Source: Subtercola boreus (GTDB lineage: Bacteria; Actinomycetota; Actinomycetes; Actinomycetales; Microbacteriaceae). From it: a stretch of 64,000 bases of DNA. The number at the start of each line of letters is the position of its first letter. Positions within the stretch are counted from its first letter, which is position 1. This document shows positions 1 to 7,607 of the stretch, piece after piece. The notes under the pieces are model-generated. The model was not told the DNA's origin and searched no databases. It saw nothing but the letters and a program-made list of their open reading frames with translations. The position numbers were made by a program, and so were the translations under genes. The stretch is from positions 1,178,001 to 1,242,000 of the forward strand of contig NZ_VFOO01000001.1 in the NCBI RefSeq assembly GCF_006716115.1, written 5' to 3'.

Positions 1-1137
1 CGCCGTCGTCACGGCACCGTGCCCCAGCAGGCTCTGCACCCGGGACAGTCCGTGGTGGATGCGGTCGTCGGGCGCACTGCCCCACAGCCCCGTCTCGTAG
101 TTGCCGATCGAGTCGAGGCCCTCCGGCAGCACGCGCACCTTCGTGATCGCCGAGGTGAGCGCCCCTGCGCCCGCACCCGTTCGCCCCTGCACCTGCCAGC
201 GGATACGGTCGAGCACATCGTTGGCGCTGAACCAGCGCGGATGCCCCCACCCGCGGTCGTGTACCACTCCGTTGTCGGTGTGCAGCTCGACCCGGATGCT
301 CGTGCAGACCAGCAGCGCACGGGTGAGTTCGTCGACGAACCGCTCGGCGGCCGTGCGCACCGCGAAGGTGATCTGGTCGACCCGGTCGAGGGGTGGCTCG
401 AACGCGACCTCGATGTCGCGCAGCTGAGGGGGGAGCCGGGGCACGACCCGCCGGGAATCCCTGCCACTCGCCATGGTGTGCGCGTGCACCCCGGCCTCGC
501 CGAACCGGGCCCGCACATCGCGGAAGTCGAGGGCCGCGAAGGCACCCAGTGTCGTGAGCCCCAGGCGCCGCAGCAGGGTCGCCAGCTGCAGGTCGCCGAT
601 GGCCTCGATCGGATGCTCGGCCAGGAACTCGGGCGAGCCGCCGGGTTCGACGATACGGATGGCCTGCTCACCGGGCATGCGGGCAAGCTGCTCGGCAGCG
701 AACCTGCCGTCGGCGATGGTGATGCGGGCGTCTTCGGCTCCCAGCCCCACCAAAGTGGTGAGCAGAACCCCGGCAGCACCCCTCTCGCCGCCGTAGTACC
801 GGCTCGGGCCCTTGGCCACCAGCGCACACATGCCGGGCCGGAGCACCTGCACCCCCGGCATCAGCTCCTCGACGGCGGCTACCACCAGCTCGAAGCTGCG
901 GTGGTCGAGGGCGGGGTCGTAGTCGAACGTCATCAGATCGACGCAGGCAGCCTGCGCCTCGCGTACCCGTTGGCCGCGCCGCACACCGTCGGCCCGGGCC
1001 CGCGGCGAGCACGCGAACACGAGACCGTGGTCGATCAGCGCGATCGGTTCGTCGAGCGAGAGCTCCTCCGACTGGGCCAGGGCGCGCACCGGCCAGTCGG
1101 GACACCACACCACGATGGTGCGCACAGCCATCGTCAT
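1..1137 (-). CDS. imuB: ImuB, Y-family polymerase homologue (partial, left edge)
   Basis: Component of the SOS mutasome. ImuB is a catalytically inactive Y-family polymerase homologue that connects ImuA' and the error-prone replicase DnaE2 to the beta clamp for translesion synthesis. The 379 residues seen are the N-terminal part; the rest, with the expected clamp-binding motif, lies past the left edge. The block IVVWCPDWPV (residues 8-17) is the ImuB form of the first polymerase motif and lacks the catalytic acidic residues of DinB enzymes. The ATG lies 2 bases after the imuA' stop, so the pair is one transcript; a second ATG two codons later is possible. dnaE2 is expected nearby but is not in the window. 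Confidence 0.85.
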   Translation of the reverse strand, partial: MTMAVRTIVVWCPDWPVRALAQSEELSLDEPIALIDHGLVFACSPRARADGVRRGQRVREAQAACVDLMTFDYDPALDHRSFELVVAAVEELMPGVQVLRPGMCALVAKGPSRYYGGERGAAGVLLTTLVGLGAEDARITIADGRFAAEQLARMPGEQAIRIVEPGGSPEFLAEHPIEAIGDLQLATLLRRLGLTTLGAFAALDFRDVRARFGEAGVHAHTMASGRDSRRVVPRLPPQLRDIEVAFEPPLDRVDQITFAVRTAAERFVDELTRALLVCTSIRVELHTDNGVVHDRGWGHPRWFSANDVLDRIRWQVQGRTGAGAGALTSAITKVRVLPEGLDSIGNYETGLWGSAPDDRIHHGLSRVQSLLGHGAVTTA

Positions 1138-1139
1138 GA

Positions 1140-1871
1140 TCAGCTCGCCAGTTCCCGGGTGCCTGCGAAAGCCGGCCATGCCGCCCGGCCCGCGTCGGCA
1201 CCCCGCCCCGCGTCCCGCACCTGCTCCGAGGCATCCGGCAGCCACAGCCGGGCCGTGCGCTTCTGGCCCATGAACCCCTTGCCCCGCGCGCTCACCGTCA
1301 CCTGGCGGCTCGCGAGGTGACCGAAGCCCTGGCCGATGCCCTGCCAGCTGCTCTCGGTGATGCGCAGGGTGGCCTCGCTCTGTGGCCAGTCGCCCAGCAC
1401 GATCATCGTGGCCTCACGCTGCCTGATGCGTGCCGCCAGCCGGGCCGCCAGCGCATCACCGAGTCGCGGGGGAGCGACGGTGACGACCACCGTGACCACG
1501 TCGATCACAGCCGACACCACGGCCAGCCACTGCTCACCGGGATGCGGCACGAAGACCAGCCTGTCGAGGTCGATACCGGAGCGACTGGCGGCCTCGGCCC
1601 CGAAGTCGGGCAGCCCGACGACACCGCACCAGGCGCCGGCCGCAGACGGCCCCGCCATCATCGCCATGGCGAGGGAGTGCGACCCCTCGACCGAGTACGC
1701 GGCTCCGGCCTTCAGCGCCCCACCGGGGAGCAGGGACGCCAGCGCTGGAGTCGTCTGCAGGTTGCGGGTCTCGAGTTTCGTGGCCTGCATCTGGCGGATG
1801 CGCTCCTGCAGTTCGCGCACCGAGGGAGCCGCGGGGGCGGCTTCGGCGAGAAGAACAGCAGGGTCTGGCAT
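1140..1871 (-). CDS. imuA: ImuA' (RecA/SulA-like mutasome protein)
   Basis: 243-residue ImuA' protein, partner of ImuB in the imuA'-imuB-dnaE2 damage-tolerance cassette. It has a RecA-like fold without a functional Walker A; the equivalent loop reads VEGSHSLAM. An ATG at 1889 in the same frame would add six residues, but it lies in the centre of the LexA palindrome. I prefer the ATG at 1871 because a TTGACT (1906-1901) / GAATAT (1883-1878) promoter with a 17-bp spacer places transcription start at or next to this codon, which makes a leaderless mRNA. Family call rests on sequence character, the neighbouring imuB and the SOS box; the start is inferred. Confidence 0.78.
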   Translation of the reverse strand: MPDPAVLLAEAAPAAPSVRELQERIRQMQATKLETRNLQTTPALASLLPGGALKAGAAYSVEGSHSLAMAMMAGPSAAGAWCGVVGLPDFGAEAASRSGIDLDRLVFVPHPGEQWLAVVSAVIDVVTVVVTVAPPRLGDALAARLAARIRQREATMIVLGDWPQSEATLRITESSWQGIGQGFGHLASRQVTVSARGKGFMGQKRTARLWLPDASEQVRDAGRGADAGRAAWPAFAGTRELAS

Positions 1872-1877
1872 GCCCCA

Positions 1878-1906
1878 ATATTCGAACATATGTTCGAATA
1901 AGTCAA
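1878..1906 (-). promoter_or_regulatory. LexA (SOS) operator within the imuA' promoter
   Basis: TTCGAACATATGTTCGAA at 1881-1898 is a perfect palindrome (22 bp perfect over 1879-1900) and matches the actinobacterial LexA box core CGAAC-N4-GTTCG exactly. It fills the spacer between -35 TTGACT (1906-1901) and -10 GAATAT (1883-1878) and overlaps the -10, so bound LexA would block RNA polymerase. The operator match is seen directly; SOS induction follows from known LexA biology. Confidence 0.87.
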
Positions 1907-1941
1907 CCCCGGGACCCTGCTCAGAACTGTAGTGTCAGGAG

Positions 1942-2271
1942 ATGACATTCGAGAACGAAGACCGCAGAACCCGCCACGCCGAGAAGGATGCCGCGAAGCA
2001 CCACTCCGACCATGGGATCTCCGAGCGCGACCAAGCAGCTCTCGACCGGGTGAGCACCGCGCAGAGCGAAGAAGACACCGAAGTACTGCAGAACGAGCCC
2101 ATCGCCGACAGCGACGGGGTCGACGGCGACACCGATCTCGCTGACATCAACGTGCTGCCGGGCACCGGCGGCCCCGACGACGACGGGGACATCGAGGTCG
2201 ACCCCGCAGAGCTGAACCTCAGCGGCGACTCGATCCCCGGGCATCCAAAGCCCGCGTCGCACCCGCACTGA
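1942..2271 (+). CDS. small acidic hypothetical protein
   Basis: 109 residues, no family recognised. The N-terminus is charged and His-rich (residues 1-30); the middle is strongly acidic with many Asp/Glu pairs (GPDDDGDIEVDP near 77-88); the tail is Pro/His-rich. It has no Cys, no signal peptide and no membrane segment, and is probably largely disordered. The start ATG is 6 nt after a TAGTGT box (1930-1935), the leaderless arrangement common in this window; an AGGAG abuts the ATG too closely to act normally. Divergent from imuA'. Expression is plausible; function unknown. Confidence 0.6.
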   Translation: MTFENEDRRTRHAEKDAAKHHSDHGISERDQAALDRVSTAQSEEDTEVLQNEPIADSDGVDGDTDLADINVLPGTGGPDDDGDIEVDPAELNLSGDSIPGHPKPASHPH

Positions 2272-2368
2272 ACGAGTTCCTCTCCTCCACAGACGCATCG
2301 GCTGACGTGTTCTCCACAGATGCGGGCCCCGTCAGTGTGCCCTCTGGTGCGAGGCATAGTCTGAAGAG

Positions 2369-4099
2369 ATGACCGACAGCACCCCAGCCGCAGCATCCGA
2401 ACCCCGCACCCCCACCGCCATCGACGCCATCGCCGAACGCTGGGTCGACACACTGGTACAGCTCGAACCGGCCGTCGGCACATACATCGGCCGGAACGAG
2501 GCCAACGACCGTTATGGCGACTACTCGCCGGAGGGTCATGAGCGCTACATCGCCGAGGTTCGCCGAACGCTCGCCGAGCTCGAAGCCGCACGGCCGGCCG
2601 ACGACGTCGACGAGGTGACCCTCACCGACCTCGGCAGCGAACTGCGTCTCACGCTCGAGAGCTCGGCGGCGAAGCTGCAGCTGCGCGACCTCAACGTGAT
2701 CGAATCACCGTCGCAGCAGATCCGCGAGGTCTACGACCTCATGCCCACCGAAACCGTCGACGACTGGGAGGTCGTCAGCCACCGGATGTCCGGCGTGGGA
2801 GCAGCGATCGACGGCTACATCGAGACCCTGCGGCAGGGCATCCGCGAAGGCGTCGTGCCGGCCCGCCGGCAGGTGCGCGAAGTGCTGTTGCAGGTGAACA
2901 AGAATGTGGGGGAGAGCGGATTCTTCTTCGACCTGGCGCGTTCGGCGTCGAATCCCGACCTGGCCGTCCCTGAGCTCGGCCGCCCGCAGGCTCCGGATGC
3001 CCTCCCCGACTCGCTCGCCCGGCAGCTCCGGCACGGCGCCGGTGTCGCCTCCGCCGCCTACGGTCGGCTGGGGGAGTTCCTGAGCGCAGAACTCGTGCCC
3101 GCGGCATCCGACACCGACGCCGTGGGCCGCGAGATCTACGCTCTCGAATCGCGCAAGTTCCTCGGTGCCACCGTCGACCTCGACGAGACCTACGAATGGG
3201 GTGTCGCCGAACTTGCACGCATGGTGAGCGAGCAGGAGTCGATCGCGAACGAGATCCTCCCCGGCGCGTCCATCCACGAAGCGATCGCGCACCTCGACGC
3301 CGACCCCTCGCACAAGCTCTTCGGCACGGCCGCCCTCCAGCAGTGGATGCAGGAGACGAGCAACAGGGCGATCGCCGACCTCGCGGGGACCCAGTTCGAC
3401 ATCCCCGCCGAGATCGCCACCATCGAGTGCATGATCGCGCCCACCAATGAGGGCGGGATCTACTACACCGGTCCGACCGACGACTTCTCACGCCCCGGCC
3501 GCATGTGGTGGTCGGTGCCCGAGGGCGTCACCGAGTTCGACACCTGGCGGGAGCTGACCACCGTGTACCACGAGGGTGTTCCCGGCCACCACCTGCAGAT
3601 CGGCCAGGCCGTGTACAACAGGTCGAAGCTGAACACCTGGCGGCGGCAGCTCGCCGGAACGTCCGGCCATGCCGAAGGCTGGGCGCTCTACGCCGAACGG
3701 TTGATGCAGGAACTCGGCTACCTCGACCAGCCCGCCGACCGGCTCGGGATGCTCGACGGCCAGCGGATGCGCGCGGCCCGCGTCGTCCTCGACATCGGCG
3801 TGCACCTCGGCAAGCCCCGCCTCGACGGCCACGGCGTGTGGGACGCGGAGTACGCGCTCGAGTTCATGCGGGAGAACGTGAACATGAACGACGGATTCAT
3901 CCGCTTCGAGGTCAACCGCTACCTCGGCTGGCCCGGCCAGGCACCCTCCTACAAGGTCGGGCAGCGCATCTGGGAGCAGTTGCGCGACGACTATCGGGCC
4001 CGGCAGGGATCCGCGTTCGACATCCGCGAGTTCCACCGCCGCGCCCTCGACCTCGGCGGCGTTCGCCTCGACACGCTCGTGTCGGCAATGGGGCGCTGA
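2369..4099 (+). CDS. DUF885 family protein, putative metallopeptidase-like
   Basis: 576-residue member of the DUF885 family, whose members carry a zinc-peptidase-like HExxxGHH motif. Here it is HEGVPGHH at residues 401-408, followed by a conserved region with GHAEGWALYAERLM about 30 residues on. Length is normal for the family, and there is no signal peptide or membrane segment, so it is probably cytoplasmic. The ATG is 6 nt after a TAGTCT box (2357-2362), suggesting leaderless transcription. It stands alone between the acidic protein and rpsA. Substrate unknown; peptidase activity is inferred from the motif. Confidence 0.85.
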   Translation: MTDSTPAAASEPRTPTAIDAIAERWVDTLVQLEPAVGTYIGRNEANDRYGDYSPEGHERYIAEVRRTLAELEAARPADDVDEVTLTDLGSELRLTLESSAAKLQLRDLNVIESPSQQIREVYDLMPTETVDDWEVVSHRMSGVGAAIDGYIETLRQGIREGVVPARRQVREVLLQVNKNVGESGFFFDLARSASNPDLAVPELGRPQAPDALPDSLARQLRHGAGVASAAYGRLGEFLSAELVPAASDTDAVGREIYALESRKFLGATVDLDETYEWGVAELARMVSEQESIANEILPGASIHEAIAHLDADPSHKLFGTAALQQWMQETSNRAIADLAGTQFDIPAEIATIECMIAPTNEGGIYYTGPTDDFSRPGRMWWSVPEGVTEFDTWRELTTVYHEGVPGHHLQIGQAVYNRSKLNTWRRQLAGTSGHAEGWALYAERLMQELGYLDQPADRLGMLDGQRMRAARVVLDIGVHLGKPRLDGHGVWDAEYALEFMRENVNMNDGFIRFEVNRYLGWPGQAPSYKVGQRIWEQLRDDYRARQGSAFDIREFHRRALDLGGVRLDTLVSAMGR

Positions 4100-4118
4100 A
4101 ATGGCGGCACGGCTCAGG

Positions 4119-4148
4119 TTGCTCCGCCCTCTTTCGCGGGGCTAAGAT
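4119..4148 (+). promoter_or_regulatory. likely rpsA promoter
   Basis: TTGCTC (4119-4124) and TAAGAT (4143-4148) are separated by 18 bp in the 164-base gap before rpsA. A start near 4155 gives a leader of about 110 nt. No S1 autoregulatory structure was identified in the leader by eye. Confidence 0.5.
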
Positions 4149-4263
4149 TACATGGCGCAATTTGCGTCGATCACTCATCTGCCGTGCAGCAGACACCCAC
4201 TCGGATCCGAGCGTGTTCACTGCCGCCCGGCCCGATACATGTCCATACTGGAGCAACTACTAC

Positions 4264-5724
4264 ATGACAATCGTAACGACCGACAGGGCACCCAAGCAGG
4301 TCGCCGTCAACGACATCGGATCTGCTGAAGACTTTCTTGCCGCGGTCGAGAAGACACTGAAGTTCTTCAACGACGGAGACCTCATCGAAGGCACCGTTGT
4401 AAAGATTGACCGCGACGAGGTCCTCCTCGATGTCGGTTACAAGACCGAGGGCGTCATTCCCTCGCGCGAACTTTCCATCAAGCACGACGTTGATCCCACC
4501 GAGGTCGTCCAGGTCGGCGACCTGGTCGAGGCCCTCGTCCTCCAGAAGGAAGACAAAGAAGGCCGTCTGATCCTCTCCAAGAAGCGCGCACAGTACGAGC
4601 GTGCCTGGGGAGACGTCGAGAAGATCAAGGACGCCGACGGTGTTGTCACCGGTTCGGTCATCGAGGTCGTCAAGGGTGGCCTCATCGTCGACATCGGCCT
4701 CCGCGGCTTCCTGCCGGCATCGCTCATCGAGCTCCGCCGCGTTCGCGACCTCACGCCGTACCTCGGCCAGGAGATCGAAGCGAAGATCCTCGAGCTCGAC
4801 AAGAACCGTAACAACGTCGTCCTGTCGCGCCGCGCCCTGCTCGAGCAGACGCAGAGCGAGAGCCGCACCACGTTCCTGAACAACCTCCAGAAGGGACAGG
4901 TCCGCAAGGGCGTCGTCTCGTCGATCGTCAACTTCGGTGCGTTCGTCGACCTGGGCGGCGTCGACGGTCTGGTCCACGTCTCCGAGCTCAGCTGGAAGCA
5001 CATCGAGCACGCCTCAGAGGTCGTCGAGGTTGGCCAGGAGGTCACCGTCGAGATCCTCGAGGTCGACCTCGAGCGCGAGCGTGTCTCCCTGTCGCTCAAG
5101 GCGACGCAGGAAGACCCGTGGCAGGTCTTCGCCCGCACCCACGCCATCGGGCAGGTTGCTCCGGGCAAGGTCACGAAGCTGGTTCCCTTCGGCGCGTTCG
5201 TCCGCGTCGCAGAGGGTATCGAAGGCCTCGTGCACATCTCCGAGCTCTCGGGCAAGCACGTCGAACTCGCCGAGCAGGTTGTCTCGGTCGGTGACGACGT
5301 GTTCGTCAAGGTCATCGACATCGACCTCGAGCGTCGCCGCATCTCGCTGAGCCTCAAGCAGGCCAACGAGGGTGTCGACCCCGAGGGTACCGAGTTCGAC
5401 CCGGCACTCTACGGAATGCTCACCGAGTACGACGACCAGGGCAACTACAAGTACCCCGAAGGCTTCGACCCGGAGACCAACGAGTGGCGCGAAGGCTTCG
5501 AGACCCAGCGCGAGAAGTGGGAGCAGGACTACGCTGCAGCCCAGGCTCGCTGGGAAGCCCACAAGAAGCAGGTTGCGACCTCCAACGAGGAGACCCCGCT
5601 CGACGCCGTCAGCGGCACCTCGGCAGGTTCGTCGTTCTCCAGCGAGTCAACCGGAGCCGGCACCCTCGCCGACGACGAGACCCTCGCGGCGCTTCGCGAG
5701 AAGCTGTCCTCCAGCAACTCCTAG
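4264..5724 (+). CDS. rpsA: 30S ribosomal protein S1
   Basis: 486-residue S1 with four S1/OB RNA-binding repeats at about residues 38-107, 125-190, 211-279 and 296-365, the usual actinobacterial number (E. coli S1 has six). Repeats 3 and 4 show the best consensus (NFGAFVDLGG..GLVHVSELS and PFGAFVRVAEG..GLVHISELS). The 120-residue Glu/Ser-rich tail is typical of actinobacterial S1. The open frame continues upstream, but the ATG at 4264 gives the normal N-terminus MTIVTTDRAP. It is followed by a strong terminator, so it is monocistronic. Confidence 0.96.
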   Translation: MTIVTTDRAPKQVAVNDIGSAEDFLAAVEKTLKFFNDGDLIEGTVVKIDRDEVLLDVGYKTEGVIPSRELSIKHDVDPTEVVQVGDLVEALVLQKEDKEGRLILSKKRAQYERAWGDVEKIKDADGVVTGSVIEVVKGGLIVDIGLRGFLPASLIELRRVRDLTPYLGQEIEAKILELDKNRNNVVLSRRALLEQTQSESRTTFLNNLQKGQVRKGVVSSIVNFGAFVDLGGVDGLVHVSELSWKHIEHASEVVEVGQEVTVEILEVDLERERVSLSLKATQEDPWQVFARTHAIGQVAPGKVTKLVPFGAFVRVAEGIEGLVHISELSGKHVELAEQVVSVGDDVFVKVIDIDLERRRISLSLKQANEGVDPEGTEFDPALYGMLTEYDDQGNYKYPEGFDPETNEWREGFETQREKWEQDYAAAQARWEAHKKQVATSNEETPLDAVSGTSAGSSFSSESTGAGTLADDETLAALREKLSSSNS

Positions 5725-5744
5725 GCACCACAGCAGCACACGAG

Positions 5745-5775
5745 AGGCCGTTCTCCTTCGGGAGGGCGGCCTTTC
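5745..5775 (+). terminator. rho-independent terminator of rpsA
   Basis: A 12-bp stem (5745-5756 with 5761-5772, two G-U pairs) closed by a TTCG tetraloop and followed by a short T run, 20 bases after the rpsA stop. Confidence 0.8.
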
Positions 5776-5835
5776 GCCGTTCCCGGCAGATGCAGGGTTC
5801 CGGATGCCCGGCGGCGCACTCGCTAACATGAAACC

Positions 5836-6492
5836 GTGCACCTCGTAGCCCTCACCGGCGGCATCGCCTCCGGAAAGTCCACCGTCGCCGCCCGTCTCGC
5901 CGAACACGGGGCGGTCATCGTCGACGCCGACAAACTCGCCCGCGAGGTCGTCGAACCGGGAACGGAAGCGCTGCGGCAGCTCAGCGACACCTTCGGCGCC
6001 GACCTCATCCGGCCCGATGGCTCCCTCGACCGCCCTGCCCTCGGCAAGCGTGTCTTCGGCCAGCCCGCGCAGCTGCAGAAGTTGAACGACATCACACACC
6101 CGGCGGTGCACCGCCTGGGCCTCGAGCGCATCACCGCCGCCGGGGCGGCCGATCCGGAAGCCATCGTCGTCTACGACGTACCGCTTCTGCTCGAGGCGAC
6201 CAGGCGGCCCTACGATTTCGAATTCGTCATCGTCGTGAGCGCCGAAGAGGAGACGCGCGTGCGGCGGCTCATCGAACTCCGCGGCATGTCCGAGGTGGAT
6301 GCCCGCAGCCGGATCGGCTCGCAGGCCACCGAAGCCGAACGCCTGGCCGTCGCCGACACCGTCATCGATTCGAACGGCACTCTCGGCGAGACGCGCGCGC
6401 AGGTGGACGCTCTCTGGGAGACGCTGAAGGCTCTCCCCGGGACCGGCGCGCGGAGCGCGGCGGCATCCGGGACCCGGCCGGACCGGGCCTAG
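5836..6492 (+). CDS. coaE: dephospho-CoA kinase
   Basis: 218 residues. Catalyses the last step of coenzyme A synthesis, ATP-dependent 3'-phosphorylation of dephospho-CoA. P-loop GGIASGKST at residues 8-16, followed by the family's VDADKLARE-type block (about 33-41) and VVYDVPLLLE (about 113-122). The GTG start is 6 nt after a TAACAT box (5824-5829), so probably leaderless. Adjacency of rpsA, coaE and uvrB is common in actinobacteria. Its stop overlaps that of the convergent pfkA by 4 bp. Confidence 0.94.
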   Translation: MHLVALTGGIASGKSTVAARLAEHGAVIVDADKLAREVVEPGTEALRQLSDTFGADLIRPDGSLDRPALGKRVFGQPAQLQKLNDITHPAVHRLGLERITAAGAADPEAIVVYDVPLLLEATRRPYDFEFVIVVSAEEETRVRRLIELRGMSEVDARSRIGSQATEAERLAVADTVIDSNGTLGETRAQVDALWETLKALPGTGARSAAASGTRPDRA

Positions 6493-7514
6493 CCGAAGAG
6501 CTGCGCGGCCTCGTCGTACCGCGCCTGCGGAACCGTCTTCAGCTTGCCGAGGGCCTCTTCGAAGCCGACGTTCTCGATCTCCGTTCCGCGGAGCGCCACC
6601 ATCTGGCCCCAGTTGCCGGCCTGCACAGAATCGCTGGCGGCCATGCCGAGCCGGGTCGCGAGCACCCGGTCGAATGCACTCGGCACCCCGCCGCGCTGGA
6701 TGTGGCCGAGGGTGGTCGCCCGGGTCTCGATGCCCGTCATCTCCTCGATCATCGGGGCGAGACGTTCGCCGATGCCACCGAGGCGTGGGCGGCCGAAGGC
6801 GTCGAGCCCGCGCTCGGAGTGGGCGTCGTCGGCCGACCCGGGGATGAAACCCTCGGCGACGACGACGAGCGGTGAACGCCCGCGGGCGTTGGCGCTCTCG
6901 ACCCAGCCGCGGACCTCGTCCATCGTGGTCTTCTGCTCAGGAATGAGGATCGCGTGCGCGCCCGCGGCCATGCCGGAGTGCAGGGCGATCCAGCCGACGT
7001 GCCGGCCCATCACCTCGGCGACCATGCAGCGGCTGTGGGAGTCGCCGGTGGTGCGGAGCCTGTCCATGGCGTCGGTGGCGATCTGAACGGCGGTGTCGAA
7101 GCCGAATGTGTAGTCGGTGGCGTCGAGGTCGTTGTCGATGGTCTTCGGCACTCCGACGATCTTCAGTCCGGCATCCGTGAGCCGTTTGGCAGCCGCCAGG
7201 GTGCCCTCGCCGCCGATGGCGATGATGGCGTCGATGCCTTCGCGCTCCATGTTCGCCTGGATGCGCTCGGGGCCGCCCTCGCCCTCGAACGGGTTGGTGC
7301 GCGAGGTGCCGAGGATGGTGCCGCCCTCTTTGGCGATACCGCGCACATTCGCGCGACCGAGCTCGATCAGGTCGGACTTGACGACTCCGCGCCACCCGCC
7401 GCGGAAGCCGACGAACTCCTGGTCGTTGATCTCCGTGCCTTTCAGCACAATGCCGCGGATGACCGCGTTCAGGCCCGGGCAGTCTCCACCGCTGGTCAGA
7501 ATTCCAATTCGCAT
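6489..7514 (-). CDS. pfkA: 6-phosphofructokinase
   Basis: 341 residues; phosphorylates fructose 6-phosphate, the committing step of glycolysis. GGDCPGLN (9-16) binds nucleotide phosphates, GGEGT is at 101-105 and PKTIDND at 123-129 holds the catalytic Asp127. Position 104 is Gly, as in ATP-dependent enzymes, while 124 is Lys, as in PPi enzymes; this mixed pattern is known in actinobacterial PFKs that use ATP. The ATG is 6 nt after TAGGGT (7526-7521), so likely leaderless and divergent from uvrB. Confidence 0.93.
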   Translation of the reverse strand: MRIGILTSGGDCPGLNAVIRGIVLKGTEINDQEFVGFRGGWRGVVKSDLIELGRANVRGIAKEGGTILGTSRTNPFEGEGGPERIQANMEREGIDAIIAIGGEGTLAAAKRLTDAGLKIVGVPKTIDNDLDATDYTFGFDTAVQIATDAMDRLRTTGDSHSRCMVAEVMGRHVGWIALHSGMAAGAHAILIPEQKTTMDEVRGWVESANARGRSPLVVVAEGFIPGSADDAHSERGLDAFGRPRLGGIGERLAPMIEEMTGIETRATTLGHIQRGGVPSAFDRVLATRLGMAASDSVQAGNWGQMVALRGTEIENVGFEEALGKLKTVPQARYDEAAQLFG

Positions 7515-7520
7515 GGCTAT

Positions 7521-7601
7521 ACCCTATGGCTTTCCCGCACAGCGTAATCGACGGCCGATCCTGCCGCGAAGGCAGCCGGTGTCAGTGGCCCTTCGTAAAC
7601 T
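7521..7601. promoter_or_regulatory. divergent -10 boxes of pfkA and uvrB
   Basis: Minus-strand TAGGGT (7526-7521) lies 6 nt before the pfkA ATG and plus-strand TAAACT (7596-7601) lies 6 nt before the uvrB ATG. Both spacings fit leaderless transcripts. No LexA box is visible here, although uvrB is SOS-controlled in many bacteria. Confidence 0.55.
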
Positions 7602-7607
7602 TGGAGC

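Noticed and set aside
4149-4263. riboswitch or autoregulatory structure in the rpsA leader
   Set aside because: No conserved riboswitch core or strong stem could be identified by eye in this stretch.
7515-7607. LexA box upstream of uvrB
   Set aside because: Only TTCG followed by TAAAC is present; there is no GAAC-N4-GTTC palindrome.
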